Shown one piece after another: positions 33,764-45,200 of a stretch of DNA of 64,000 nucleotides (its first letter is position 1; every line of letters starts with the position of its first letter). The position numbers and the translations under genes were made by a program. Source of the stretch: Harmothoe impar (lineage: Eukaryota > Annelida > Polychaeta > Phyllodocida > Polynoidae); the NCBI GenBank assembly GCA_947462335.1, contig OX381721.1:40388488-40452487 (forward strand). The letters are read 5' to 3'. Under the pieces are notes generated by a model. The model searched no databases and was not told where the DNA came from. It saw only the letters and a list, made by a program, of their open reading frames with translations.

Positions 33764-35428
33764 AATCGGTAGAACACATTGCCGGAGATTAACGAGGACT
33801 CGGCTGACTGAAGGAAATTTATCAGTTTCTATTGTAGACGTTGTTAGCACTGCCAACTATTCCAGAGTAAATGAAGAACAATATCATATTTCATATACCC
33901 TCCTCATTAAAGTATGTTCTGTGTGTCTCCTCAGTAATGTGTCTCCTCAGTACTGTAAGTGTGAGTTAATATGACGTATATGAATATTTAACACAGATCT
34001 GAATGTGACTATATTATTATGTTGTATGAGGTAAGCTTGTACGTGAGGCAATCTCATAGGGTATAGTAGGTTTTAGAGAAAGTTGTGTGTGAATGCTGAA
34101 AACTAGATTCAGGTTGTGGGTCACGTAATAAAAGTTACTAGCACATGTATTTGAGTGTCGTGTGAACTGTCGCCATTTCATTACATGAATCCTTGCCTTC
34201 AATTTCGTTTTAACCCCATTTGACCATTAATATACTGGGAAGTTTCATTGTCCACCAAAAGGGGGCGAGGTGAACTTCAAAATGTCCAACGGTCTGGTTG
34301 TACTTTATGCAGCGAATACTGTATTTGAAAAAGAAATCAGGATTTCATTCATCCATATACAGAGCAGAACCTACATAGGGGTATATGAAGAAAAGGGAAA
34401 AACCTACAGGGAGAAGGGGGGGGGGGGGGGCTCATCGTATTCAACCTAATAAGGGCTCAAATGTGACAAAACCTTGGAAAACGCAACATTAGGGGAAAAC
34501 ACCTTCATTTAAGTTCATGTATTCAGCTACAATTTGATACTTCAAGCATCAAAATATTTGAAATAGTAGCTGAGAAATGACATCTCAAACAGGATAGTAG
34601 GAACATATCATAATTATAAGAAATTAAACAAATAAATGCATATTATTGTCCATAGATTTGGGTATACAGGCATGGGATTCTTCCGGATTTTTAAGGCCAA
34701 AAACGTCATCCCTGTGATTTGTGCAGATCCAATGAAAAAATATTTTAACATTAATGGGGGGGGGGGGGGGGTCTTAGTCTCTAGAGGGCTTTATGTCATG
34801 CAAATCATACAAAATTCCCCCAAGATCACATCTTTTTGCTGCTTTTTGGATTTTTCTTTCAAACCCAATCCCATGCCTGGATATGGTAGGAATATAGGCA
34901 TTCTGTTTTCAGTTCTGAAATGCTCATGTAAAAATGGGGCAATTGGATAGGGATGATTTTCATTCCAAAAGAATAAATTGATGGTTGCCATAGGAACCAA
35001 AATGTCAACAAATGGGGTAAAAATGGCTGAAACGTAATTTTTACATTCCAAATGAGACCAATGTAGAATAAAAAATAGAATTTTGATAATAGCTTCAAAA
35101 GATTTCATTTTCTCTTAAGTATTCACATTTTTAGCTACGTCTCCTGAAATATCATGTTAAGATTATTTATGGCCATTCCCCCTAATGTAACGATTTCCCA
35201 GGTTTCGTCACAAATTATTACAAACACGTTTCTTGAGAATTTAATTGGACTCAATATTTGAGATATTTGGAGGGTTTATAGCAGGGTTCCCACAAAAATT
35301 TCAGATTGAAATTCCATGACAAAAGTCTCAATTTTACATGACGTTAATTACATTGTTGTGGGGGTTAGGGCGCTTGGCCCCTGAGAACATTTCTGAAATA
35401 CAAGACATTTTGTGACATTCAATTTTTA

Positions 35429-36773
35429 CTGGACATCGATTCTCTGTCTCTTTGTAGCTCTATAGTGATCGATGCCCAGTTTTACACTTCAGACCAGTGG
35501 CTCATTTTGGCTGTTTTTCGCCTCACAGATTGCTCCTAGCGCAAAATCCTGACTAGGTGTCAATATATTCTCTATGCCAATGTGTAATATGAGGGTAGAA
35601 AACAGTGGAACCTCAGTTAGAAAAAATCCTACTGAACAGTTTTTGAGAAAATTAGGGTTTTGTTGCCTTTTTTTGCTGTTTTTAGTACATTTCCTACATA
35701 ACCCGTGAACGTCAGCATTTCTCAATTTTCAGGTATTTAGAATTAGAATTTGACATTTTTTTATTCGCAGTAGGATTCCTGAATACCGAGCCATTCTACA
35801 CAGGGTGTTATTTTGAAAAAATATAAATCATTTGATAGTGTATTTGGTCTCCGAAATAGAGGGAGTTTGGTCATAGTTTAATTGATTGTTGACAATCCAG
35901 TCAAGGGCTATTAGGTTCAGTTCAGTGCAAGTTGCAAAACAAGCGACTTGCACTTTTTAACTTGACCTCATGTCCACTATGTAGGTCTTCACTATGCATG
36001 GGTCTATCCAGAGTCCATCAATTGGGATCAAAAGAGTCCAATAAATGGGATCACGCATGGAGGCAGATTCCGCAGCTTTTGGCGAGAAAAAAGTTCAAAA
36101 TCACAAAGAATGAAATTCGCCTAAAAAACCCCTATTTGGCGAGAAAAAAGTTCAAAATCGCAAAAAAGTGTAATTTGCCTAAAAACACCTGCTTTGGCGA
36201 GAAAAAAGTTCAAAATCGCAAAAAAGTGAAATTTGCCTAAAAACACCTGATTTGGCGAGAAAAAAGTTCAAAATCGCAAAAAAAGTGAAATTTGCCTAAA
36301 AACACCTGATTTGGCGAGAAAAAATTTAAAATCGCAAAATATGTGAAATTTGCATAAAAACACCCTATTTGGCGAGAAAAAAGTTCAAAATCTCAAAAAA
36401 GTGAAATTTGCTTAAAAACCCCCTATTTGGCGAGAAAAAAGTTCAAAATTGCTAAAAAGTGAAATTTTCCTAAAAAAAAACCTATTTGGAGCGAAAAAAG
36501 TTCAAAATTGCAAAAAAGTGAAATTTCCCTAAAAACACCCTATGACTGTAGCATGAATGCAGACACTCATGGACACAGACTCATGTACACCCACACAGAC
36601 AGATACATAGGCATGAACATGGCCTTCTCCTTCATATAGCAACCTATGTATTTCTACTTTGATAAGACTGAATATAGCTTTCTGTTAGAAGGACTCTGAT
36701 ACATGGATGTCGATGTCCAGTTTTAGATATATACCCATATAGTGCATTGGAGTGCTATAATGTTGGCCTGCTG
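35429..36773. mobile_element. TA-flanked transposon with 58-bp array, copy 3, nested in a hAT-like MITE
   Basis: Same orientation and end sequences as copy 2 (starts CTGGACATCGATTC, ends CTGCTG before TA). The 78-aa ORF is present on the minus strand at 35725-35489 with one Lys-to-Leu change. A short local duplication of TCCATCAATTGGGATC-type sequence occurs near 36012-36052. The array spans about 36079-36538 with about eight units. Confidence 0.75.
36079..36538. repeat. 58-bp minisatellite inside transposon copy 3
   Basis: About eight head-to-tail units of the same repeat as copies 1 and 2; the last two units are the most diverged (GGAGCGAAAAAAG). Confidence 0.9.
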
Positions 36774-37098
36774 TATATTTTTCATTTCCCATAGCATTCC
36801 ATGACAGCAAATCTTTACAAAATTCCATGACATCTTTCAGATTCCGTGACAGGTGGGAACCCTGTTATAGCCTAAAAGTGATCACAAAAAGGGGTCGTGT
36901 GCTTTAATACAAAGTCGAATGCCGTAAACCGATAAAATATATTATAGACATTGAACTACATCGACCTAGCAAAATATTGACGTGACTTCCTCCGCATGCC
37001 AGGCTCATCTACAGTCTACCCTGCCATGTGCCAACCATATGTTCCTCTTTCCCATACTAGCATACCCCTCGCTTTAAAGCATATCTTAGGACCCTGCT

Positions 37099-37389
37099 GG
37101 GGGTGGGGAGCTAGCTCAGAGGTAGAGCGTTTGTCTGGCGCCCACAAGAACGTGGTGTGGAGGCTCAGCAGCGCCCCGCTGATTGAGCTGCAACCTTCCT
37201 CCTGCTGTGGTAGACTTACAGCACATCAAAGGCCTGTCCATCTCACACTGTGCTTATGTAGTGTGGGATGTAAAAGTGTAAGGACCTGCTTTCTATCTTC
37301 AGTCACCTCATAGATTCAATCACCATCACCGCCCTTGAAATGACCATAGCAGTTAATTAGGGCGTAAAGCAACCAACAACCAACCAACC
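37099..37389 (+). mobile_element. tRNA-derived SINE, about 290 bp, with 12-bp target-site duplication
   Basis: The head GGGGAGCTAGCTCAGAGGTA (37105 on) matches a tRNA D arm/A box (TAGCTCAGAGG, consensus TRGYNNARNNG). The body includes CACATCAAAGGCCTGTCC and ATAGATTCAATCACCATCAC. The tail is an AACC repeat. TAGGACCCTGCT occurs exactly at 37087-37098 and 37390-37401, a clear target-site duplication. Related partial copies lie near 46478-46510 and 47262-47275. The SINE family name is not known to me. Confidence 0.8.
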
Positions 37390-37979
37390 TAGGACCCTGC
37401 TAACCCGATAAAGACGGGTGGATGTAGATGATGGGAAGCTAGTGGAGGAAAGATGAATAGAGGACAGTTATGTAGGAAAGACGGAAGGGAGATGTCCACC
37501 TCAATTTTGTATTTATTCGTGCACGATGAGCCCTCTTTTTATACAGACTTTCCTTGCATGAATAACTACATACCGGTAATCGAGGTGGACATTTCAAGGT
37601 ACCGTTGACTCTGGGTTACGTTACCCTAAGCCCGTATGTCAATACATTGTTAGAATTAGTCCAGTCCAATGCTTCATTTTCGAGGAAGACCCGGAGTCCA
37701 AAAGGACTGCCGTAAACCCTAGCCTATAAGCCGACCCCCTTCTTTCGAAAAGAAAACTAGTTCATGAAATCTCTGACAGATGTTGCACTACAATTTAATG
37801 TTTAGAATCCCGTCATTTCTAAGAAGAAATTGGCTTACAAAAAAAGTCCATCAGCAAAGGGCGTTTATCCTTTACGTCAAATAGGTAGTCATCACAGTTC
37901 TAGTTAACATTTCACTTAATGCTACAACAAATTGTAAATTGAACAAAAATTCAAAGGACATCAAAGTTCTTTCATATAT

Positions 37980-37985
37980 TTTATT
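37980..37985 (-). terminator. KANSL2: KANSL2 polyadenylation signal
   Basis: AATAAA on the minus strand, 1.3 kb beyond the KANSL2 stop codon. It implies a 3' UTR of about 39276 to 37960. Confidence 0.55.
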
Positions 37986-39276
37986 ATACCATCTATGTAC
38001 ATTGCTATAAACACATCTTTGGTATATTTTCCCAATATTTACACTTCCTATACAGCAATATTTACAGTTTGCAGTCAGCTTGGCGACATTGAAACATGGT
38101 CATAACATGTAGTACACTGAACAATGTAACAGTTAAACAGAACCGAAGACATCAACTATACAGCCACAGAGTCTCAGAGATCTTGTAGCGTAGACCGCGA
38201 CAGACGCGCGCCCCGGCTACAATGCTATAGTTGGCCATAGGAGGCAGCAAGCAGGAGGTGGTTGGGGACACCGTTAGGGGGAGCGGCCAGGAGCCGCAGG
38301 TCATTCAGCATATTTGAGTTCGGCACATTCACAACATCTATCGCTCTAGCGTCCTCTTCACTCTATCAACAAAAACCGTGAAACACCAGTCGTTTACTAA
38401 AAACACTAAATACAAAAAGAAAATTGGAATTCCCTTCAACTTTTTTTTGTACATACGTGTATTACAGTAGAGTAGAACTGGAGTTTTAACACAAAAAAAA
38501 GGTGTGGCAGGCGGTTCACTGCGGAGTGTACATTTGTCACTATTGATAGATACTAATACAAAATTCAATCTATAATTTTTCCAATTGAACTACTGGTATT
38601 ATCTATTTCTTCTTCAGATATTCCATCCTATACATATATTTGTAGATGCGATCAACGACGTCTCATTATATCTAGTTCCACTTAACATCTTTTCTATTTC
38701 TTAACAATTCAAAGTTTGTATTGACACTATGTTAGTAAATTCAGAGTTGTTATTTGGATAGTGCACAGAAAGCCGAGACCTTAACGTGTATGAGTGTTAA
38801 CTATTTAACATGATGAGGTTTAGTAGAGAACAAACAAGTATGTAAACACGTGTATATTGACAAATTCAGATCTGGTCTGGAGAAAAGTGGCAGAATTCCT
38901 ACAACAACCAGCATATGTCAGCTGAAGTATCTTTTTCTTTTTTTTAAATTGTTTATTCATAACATCCATTTGATTTTCAGTTACAAATATTCTTTATATT
39001 TTTCCAGAGTTAAATCAGGTATTGAATATTCTGATATCAATATTGAACAAATTTCGGTAGATCCCATTTTTAAAACACTGAAAAGAATATCAAGCACCAA
39101 AGTCTTACATTCTAACAAACTGTGGCCACTTTCAAGAGAAAACCACTTCAACCGTCCTTAAACTTAAAAGAACACACAAAATCCAAATTTCAGAACCGAA
39201 CACTTCAGTGAGTGAGAAGACTCCCAACCATAGAACCTTACGCTGTATTATCACATAGAAACACACTTGATGTTAG

Positions 39277-42200
39277 TCATGTACTTTGCTTATGACGAGT
39301 GGCTACCTGGGCGAGCTCCTCGCGAGGCCTGTCCTGACGAGGTTTGAAGTCGGCCAGACCCCGATGCAGGACGCACTGTGGGGAGTCGCGTAGGGCGAGG
39401 CCGGGCCGGGTACAGATACCGTCTCCGTAACTACAGGCTTGGTACAGCACCTGGTGGGGGTCGTTTAAGATGTCTGCGGCACAGTTAAGGCGTTTAATGT
39501 ACAGCAGGCAATATAATGTGAGTAAACTGAAAACTAAGAATTCCTCCTTAAAGCCGCACCATGGGTATAAAAGGCACGAGTACCTGTCCTCACTCGACAG
39601 CCACTCCTACTGTCGGGCAGCAGCATCTAGGCTTATCTGATAATGCATATGGATAAAACATCAACATACATCCAGACTTCAACCATACTTGAGATTTTCC
39701 TTTCTCATCACCTCATAGAAAATAGCTTTATTTGGAATTTATTTTTGCTATAGGTGAGGTTTTGAAAAAAATTAAAATAATTTAGGCACCCAAAAAATGC
39801 AATCCATAAAAATGTAAAATACATCTTTTTTCGGGGATTTTCTTTCCCCTCTAAGGCCAACTTCTTTCCCCCATAAGGCCAGACCAAAAAAAAAAGTTGG
39901 TCAATGGATTTCGCGCACCGTATTTTCGGAAATGGAAATTTTTTTTTTTTTTGAAAAAAAAATTGTCAATGGATTTCGCTCGCTTCATTTTTTTCAAAAT
40001 TGAGAATTTTTTTTTTTTTTTCAAATTTTTCTCCCAGTAATTCCCCCAGATCAACCAATAACTTTTTCTGTTAGGGATCCACTAAGCACTTTTGTCAAAG
40101 GGTGGGTAAAAAAAATAAAAAATTGTCGCTCGCTCCACTTTTCCACCGACAAAATCCATTGACAAAAAAAAATTCTTAAAAAAAAAAAATAATAATTTCG
40201 CTAGCTCGCACCATTTTTTGAAAAGTGAAATCCATTGACCAACTTTTTTTTTTGGTGTGGCCTAAGTATATGTTGTCTTCAGGGCAGAATATTAGAAAGA
40301 ATACTCTCTTTGGCCACGGAAAAGGGTGGTTTAGGGGGGTCTGGGATGGGGTCTGGACCCCTAAAATTTCCCAAACTCCAATTCGACTTATAAATGGGGT
40401 TTTTCAAAAGTTAAAAGCATTTTGCTATAGGTCGAATTTTCACCTCAAATGTCCAAATCGACCTATAAGTGAGGTCGACTTATAGGCGAGGTTTTATATT
40501 TTCTCATATGTCTGAGGTTAATTTGTAGAAAGGATACGGTGTAGACAGTGCTTGGAGAGGGGTACAGTGCGGGCTCCGCAACGCAAGCCGTCCTGCGAGT
40601 GTGTACACTTGGGGTAGACTGGTGCGCGATAGTTGGGACCCTCGGAGACGGCTATCCGCCGTTCCTTAGACTGTCTGTGCAACAAAGCTTCCTGGAATTA
40701 AACATGAGAACTGAAAACATTTTCAAATACACGATTTCTATAATGCTCGCAAGACATGTGAAGATTGTAATTGACAACTTAGATCTTTCGGTGGGATTTG
40801 ATTTGGTTACTTTATACCAGGAACGGTATATATTCTTTATACTAAGAATACTAGTACTAGATAGATTCTATATTCTTTATACTAGATAGATTCTATCATA
40901 GGACAGTAGAACCTTAACTGTTGAGTATTAGTACTAACCTTTCCAAATCGTCGATGGTAACGCTTCATCGCAACAAGCTCCTCATAAGTTTCTCTTTGTT
41001 CTGGGTCCTCTTTGGCTGCATGTACGCTACCTAAAGTAAGAGATACCATTATGACTGATAAACATGCATACTTTTTAGCATAAGAAACTGCACCCTAACA
41101 ATTTAGTAACATGGACTATAGTTTACTACTATTCAACTCCCATATCTTGCTCTGTTAATATTTGAAGCAGAGGTCTTTCAAATTAAGTTTTTCTTACACT
41201 AATTTCAGTCACCAAGTATGTTAAAATATACATAGGCCTACTTATCATGTCATTTGTTGAACTCACCTAACGAGTCCCTTTCCTGCTTGACGCTGTGGAG
41301 GAATTTGCGGCGCTTTTCCTTCATGGTGTGCTGTAGGCGCTTGAACTGGTCGATATAGAGTGACTGAAGACGGATGAGTTTGTCACGTGTGATGAGAGCC
41401 ACCTCCTCAGCCGTGTACACACCTGCATGCCTGAAATTAATATGGATTTTCTTTTTTTTTAATATTCAAATTAATATGGATACTGTAAATATCTTTCTAC
41501 CTTTTATACATTAACGATGCAAAAGAATGCAGTGGTGTTTTTTTTTATTGACAACATTCATCTAACAGAGATGCCACTCAGCTGTCGAAAAAAAGGAGGA
41601 AATATTACTATTTTTGTCGACTTTCTGGAGGAAGTCAACATAATCTAATTCAGAAATTCCAGCCCAAAAGTAGGAATTCCTGCAAAAGTAGGAAAAGTGG
41701 CATCTCTGATCTAAGGGAGTGCTCATTTTTTTAACAACAGGGGGGGGGGGGTAAAAAATTTGGACCCCTTGACCGGGGGGGGGTAAAAAATTTAGACCCC
41801 TCTTGGGGGGGGTGTGAAAAAAATTCAACCTGTTTTGAGGGGAAAAGCCCGCACATTACAATGCTACAAAGGGGCGCGAACGCGCGCGATTTTCTGCCTG
41901 CCGGGGGGGGGGGGGGGGGGGTAAAACATTTCGACCCCTCTAGGGGGGGGGGGGGGTGAAAATTTTTCGCACGCTCCGCGCGAAATCTCACCACCCCCCC
42001 CCCCCCTGTTGTTAAAAAATGTGCACTCCCTAAGCCCACACCGAGTACATTGTAACAGATTGGCAAAAATAAATATTGGGTTCTGCTTATGAATACAAGG
42101 ATAGGAAGAAAATCATAATTTTGTGATAAAATATACCAGGCTCTGTCGATCCTATACATGTAGGATCAACTGTCAGCAATGCTCCTTATCATTCATCGCA

Positions 42201-45200
42201 CAATTCGTCTACATTTCCCTTTAATTAAGTGACACACAGCGCTTGAATGCAGTATTGGCGAGTTAATTGTACAGGGCAAATCACATCAATATAACGTTAG
42301 ACGGCCCTTAAAGTGATATTCACCAACCACCCGCATACTTGAGTATGGATATACATGTATAACCATTATTCGCATAATGAGAGTTTCATAGTTTCATGAT
42401 AATTGCTTACTAACAGTGCTATCACCAGTCAGATGTTTTACCGAGCTACTTACTTGAGGGGGTCCTCTTGTTCACTGTCTATACTCTCAGCATCACTGTC
42501 CCCGTCCCCACGCCAAGCCTGGTCCACCAACGTAGGCTCCGACTCGGAGTCTGTCGAACTGGCGTAGTCTATAAAGATAATAACTTCATATAAGTTTCAA
42601 TAATTCCATGCATGTTTTAGTATGTTTAACATATATTGAATCAAAAGATAGTGCTCACACGATGTAAATCCACGCTTGGCTAGAATGTGCTGTGCAAGCA
42701 TTGTAAACGTATGATCTAAGCACCCAACTGGTCTACAAATGTTAAACGGCTACCCCCGTCACATCAGCCTCGAGTTGCATCAGCCAATAGGCTGGTAGTT
42801 ACCAGTGAATCTGGGGCTGCCTAAAACGATTGCTTCTAACTGCTGAACTGCAAAGTTCTGTATTTGTATTTAGAACACATGAATCACAATTTTCTCTCTT
42901 AAAACTATGCTCCATCCAGAGAGATTGTACTATACCCCATGCTCCATCTTAGGTACATAATTTCTACAAATCCTTATGAAAATTAACTATCGGGTGGCAC
43001 TTTTCTCAATTACCCTAAAAAAAACGGTTATGCGCCGATTTTTTTTTGCTATAAGCCGCATTTTTACCTCCAAATGCTAATTCGGCTTGTAACTGAGGTT
43101 TTGGTAATACTGACAGGCATACCATATAGAATACACTGTCTGTAAAAAGGATGATGTAAATATTTACCAAGGATTCTGTTTGTGATGCTTTCCATAGATG
43201 ATCTATGGCGTTTTGTCTCACGACCCAGTTCATCCACCTTGGTTCCATAATGCTCGATCTGCTCGAGCAATGTCTCTGGCGTTTCATTGGGTCGTCGCTT
43301 CCGGCTAGCACGCTGTCGCATCAAGGCAGACTTCCGGCCATGTTCCAAACAATACCTGCGAAGGAATTGACAATAGTACAGCTTTCCTAAACTTATAATT
43401 CAAATTTGGAAGCATCCCATTTCTAGATGCAGTTCTCTGAGCTAATCTTATTATCTAACACCAATTTAACTGGAGCAATGTTCACATACACTGTACAACT
43501 CTAAGGTTATCGTATAGATAGCACCACAACTCCGAGCTATTTCCCATCCTTAGTCGAGAATATTTGTATCAATGGCCTACTCTTGTCCTGTGTATCCCAT
43601 ATCCCCTTAGCCTTCCTGCATTTAATATTACTCATCCCCACACCGTAAAGGCCTTAGGCTGCATGACAAAAATAATCAGCTTTGCAGGTACCGCCCGGAG
43701 GGGGGGGGGGGGGGGTGAAGAAAAATTCCGCCCCTATTTAAAGGCATACTGGGGCTTTTATCTGCTGGATTCTCATAATCTTTACAGTTTTGGACACCCC
43801 GGGATGTCCCCTATTGTGTCCTAAATTTTTTTACAACCCCATGAATGGCTGGAATATAGTGGCCGCCTATTTGAATCTTTCAGGGGTGTCATTCCCTTTA
43901 GTTCAAATTGGTTGGCCCCAAGTTCTCTCAATTTCTAGTAGAAATATGTAGATGTTGAGAAAGCAGAATATTATAACCATCTATTAATGTCATCGAACCA
44001 AAGAAATTGAATTCCTTGTTTAAAAAAAGAAAAGGACCTCCCGCATCATTTGAAATGTGAAAGAAAAAGAAAAGTTACCTCCCTCGCGGCCTAGAAAATT
44101 ATATACAAAAAAAAAGAAAAGCCTCCCTTCCTCACCAAACTATTTCGGAAAGTGTCCGCAAAGCTGATAATTAATTTTATGCAGCCTTACTGGTCATAAC
44201 ATCTACCCTACCGTGTGTTCCATTCACCCCAACATCAACTACAAAGACAATAGATTCAATTCCTATAATATGAATTCAATGTTAAATGCACGCAGATAAT
44301 TACCCTTCCTTCTTGTCGGTCTTTGGTGCTGCACTGGGGCATCGTTTGCCGTTCTTGTTAGAGATATAGCCACACTGCTTGAAGGCTCCATTCTTGTCCT
44401 CTAGGATGTGTCGCGTACAGTAGTCCAAGCCGTCTATCCTTGGTTGCATACAACTCCTATATGGGTATTTACAGAACAGTCCCTCGATCGGCAGACGTGA
44501 CCGCCGCACCACCTGAGGCTTGGTTTTGATCATCGCGGCAGCCGTTGCCTTTCGATCTGGAACGAATTACAGATAATTACTTGTTATGAATTTAAGAGTA
44601 CATATCCACTCTTGGCTGATGAAAATGTATGGATGTAAAATTGTCACGGTTTCTACCCTCTGCCTTCCCAGCCTCATCCCTATTGTATAATATTTTGGGG
44701 AGGCGAGAGGGGGAAAAAAAGCTGCCCTTCAGGGGGAGCTGGGTCTTGAAATTTTACAGGGGGCAGAGGGGGGAGGGGATGAAAAACCCTCTTTTGGATA
44801 TCAAATGAAGGTATATTGAGGAATATTCCCAATTTTATAGGTCTAATTTGGTTGTTTGCTGGACAACATATACTGGATAACAATAACATGGGACGCGTGA
44901 AGGTGACAGGCAGGCGGGCAGGCAGGTCAGGTGGTGTGTCGGTTAGCATACTGGAAACTTGTGCCAGAGATCTAGGTTTGATTTCCTATGGATCTAGATG
45001 AAAACCACTTTGCACCTTAGTACTAGTATACGCAAGGACACTGGTAGATCCACCGCGATAACTCGGGTGGAACGTTGGTTAGACGGTGAGCGTTCTGACT
45101 TGCTAGGATTGGTCTGTCAACTGGCTGGGGATCCCTTCCGCTCTGGGGGTGGCCTACTATCCTGCTAAATGCTAGGCACTGCTTTGAAAGTTTGACCACA

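Larger units (their letters stand above)
20880..34155 (+). other. SMARCE1: Exon map and UTRs of SMARCE1
   Basis: 5' UTR exon ending at 20937 (start unknown, probably 20.75-20.88 kb). Second exon 21069-21173, with ATG at 21128. Further coding exons: 25236-25318, 27622-27759, 28037-28111, 28509-28640, 29275-29403, 29683-29734, 29911-30083, 30530-30631, 30814-30939, 31120-31215, 31389-31661 (acceptor could be 12 nt later at 31401), 32028-32238, 33033-33763 (stop TAA). Polyadenylation signals: ATTAAA near 33905 and AATAAA at 34127-34132, the second giving a 3' end near 34150. Intron 2 of 4.1 kb (21174-25235) carries most of the transposons. Confidence 0.88.
35282..36864. mobile_element. hAT-like MITE split by transposon copy 3
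   Basis: Inverted ends CAGGGTTCCCAC (35282-35293) and GTGGGAACCCTG (36853-36864). TTATAG flanks both sides (35276-35281 and 36865-36870), a 6-bp duplication. Just inside, ATTCCATGACA-type motifs also occur in both halves. The 58-bp-array transposon copy 3 sits inside, so the host MITE is only about 240 bp without it. Confidence 0.75.
34156..37960. other. Tail-to-tail intergenic spacer between SMARCE1 and KANSL2
   Basis: No gene. It contains G-runs at 34418-34431 and 34757-34771, a foldback (CAGGCATGGGATT at about 34667 against AATCCCATGCCTG at about 34868), the nested hAT-like and minisatellite elements (35282-36864), a SINE (37099-37389) and an 11-bp inverted repeat ATGTCCACCTC (37492-37502/37582-37592). 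A fragment near 37715-37740 has TATAAGCCGAC-type repeat sequence. Confidence 0.6.

Noticed and set aside
32968..33777. 269-aa antisense ORF over the SMARCE1 last exon, and similar long antisense ORFs at 31334-31729 and 33338-33856
   Set aside because: They mirror the Pro/Ala/Glu-rich codons of the sense strand, giving Ser/Gly/Ala or Cys/Phe-rich strings without homology.
44300..44533. KANSL2 starting at the ATG of this exon (MIKTKPQ)
   Set aside because: The frame is open upstream to an acceptor and joins a 13-nt exon with ATG at 48555 in phase. I kept the shorter start only as the fallback.
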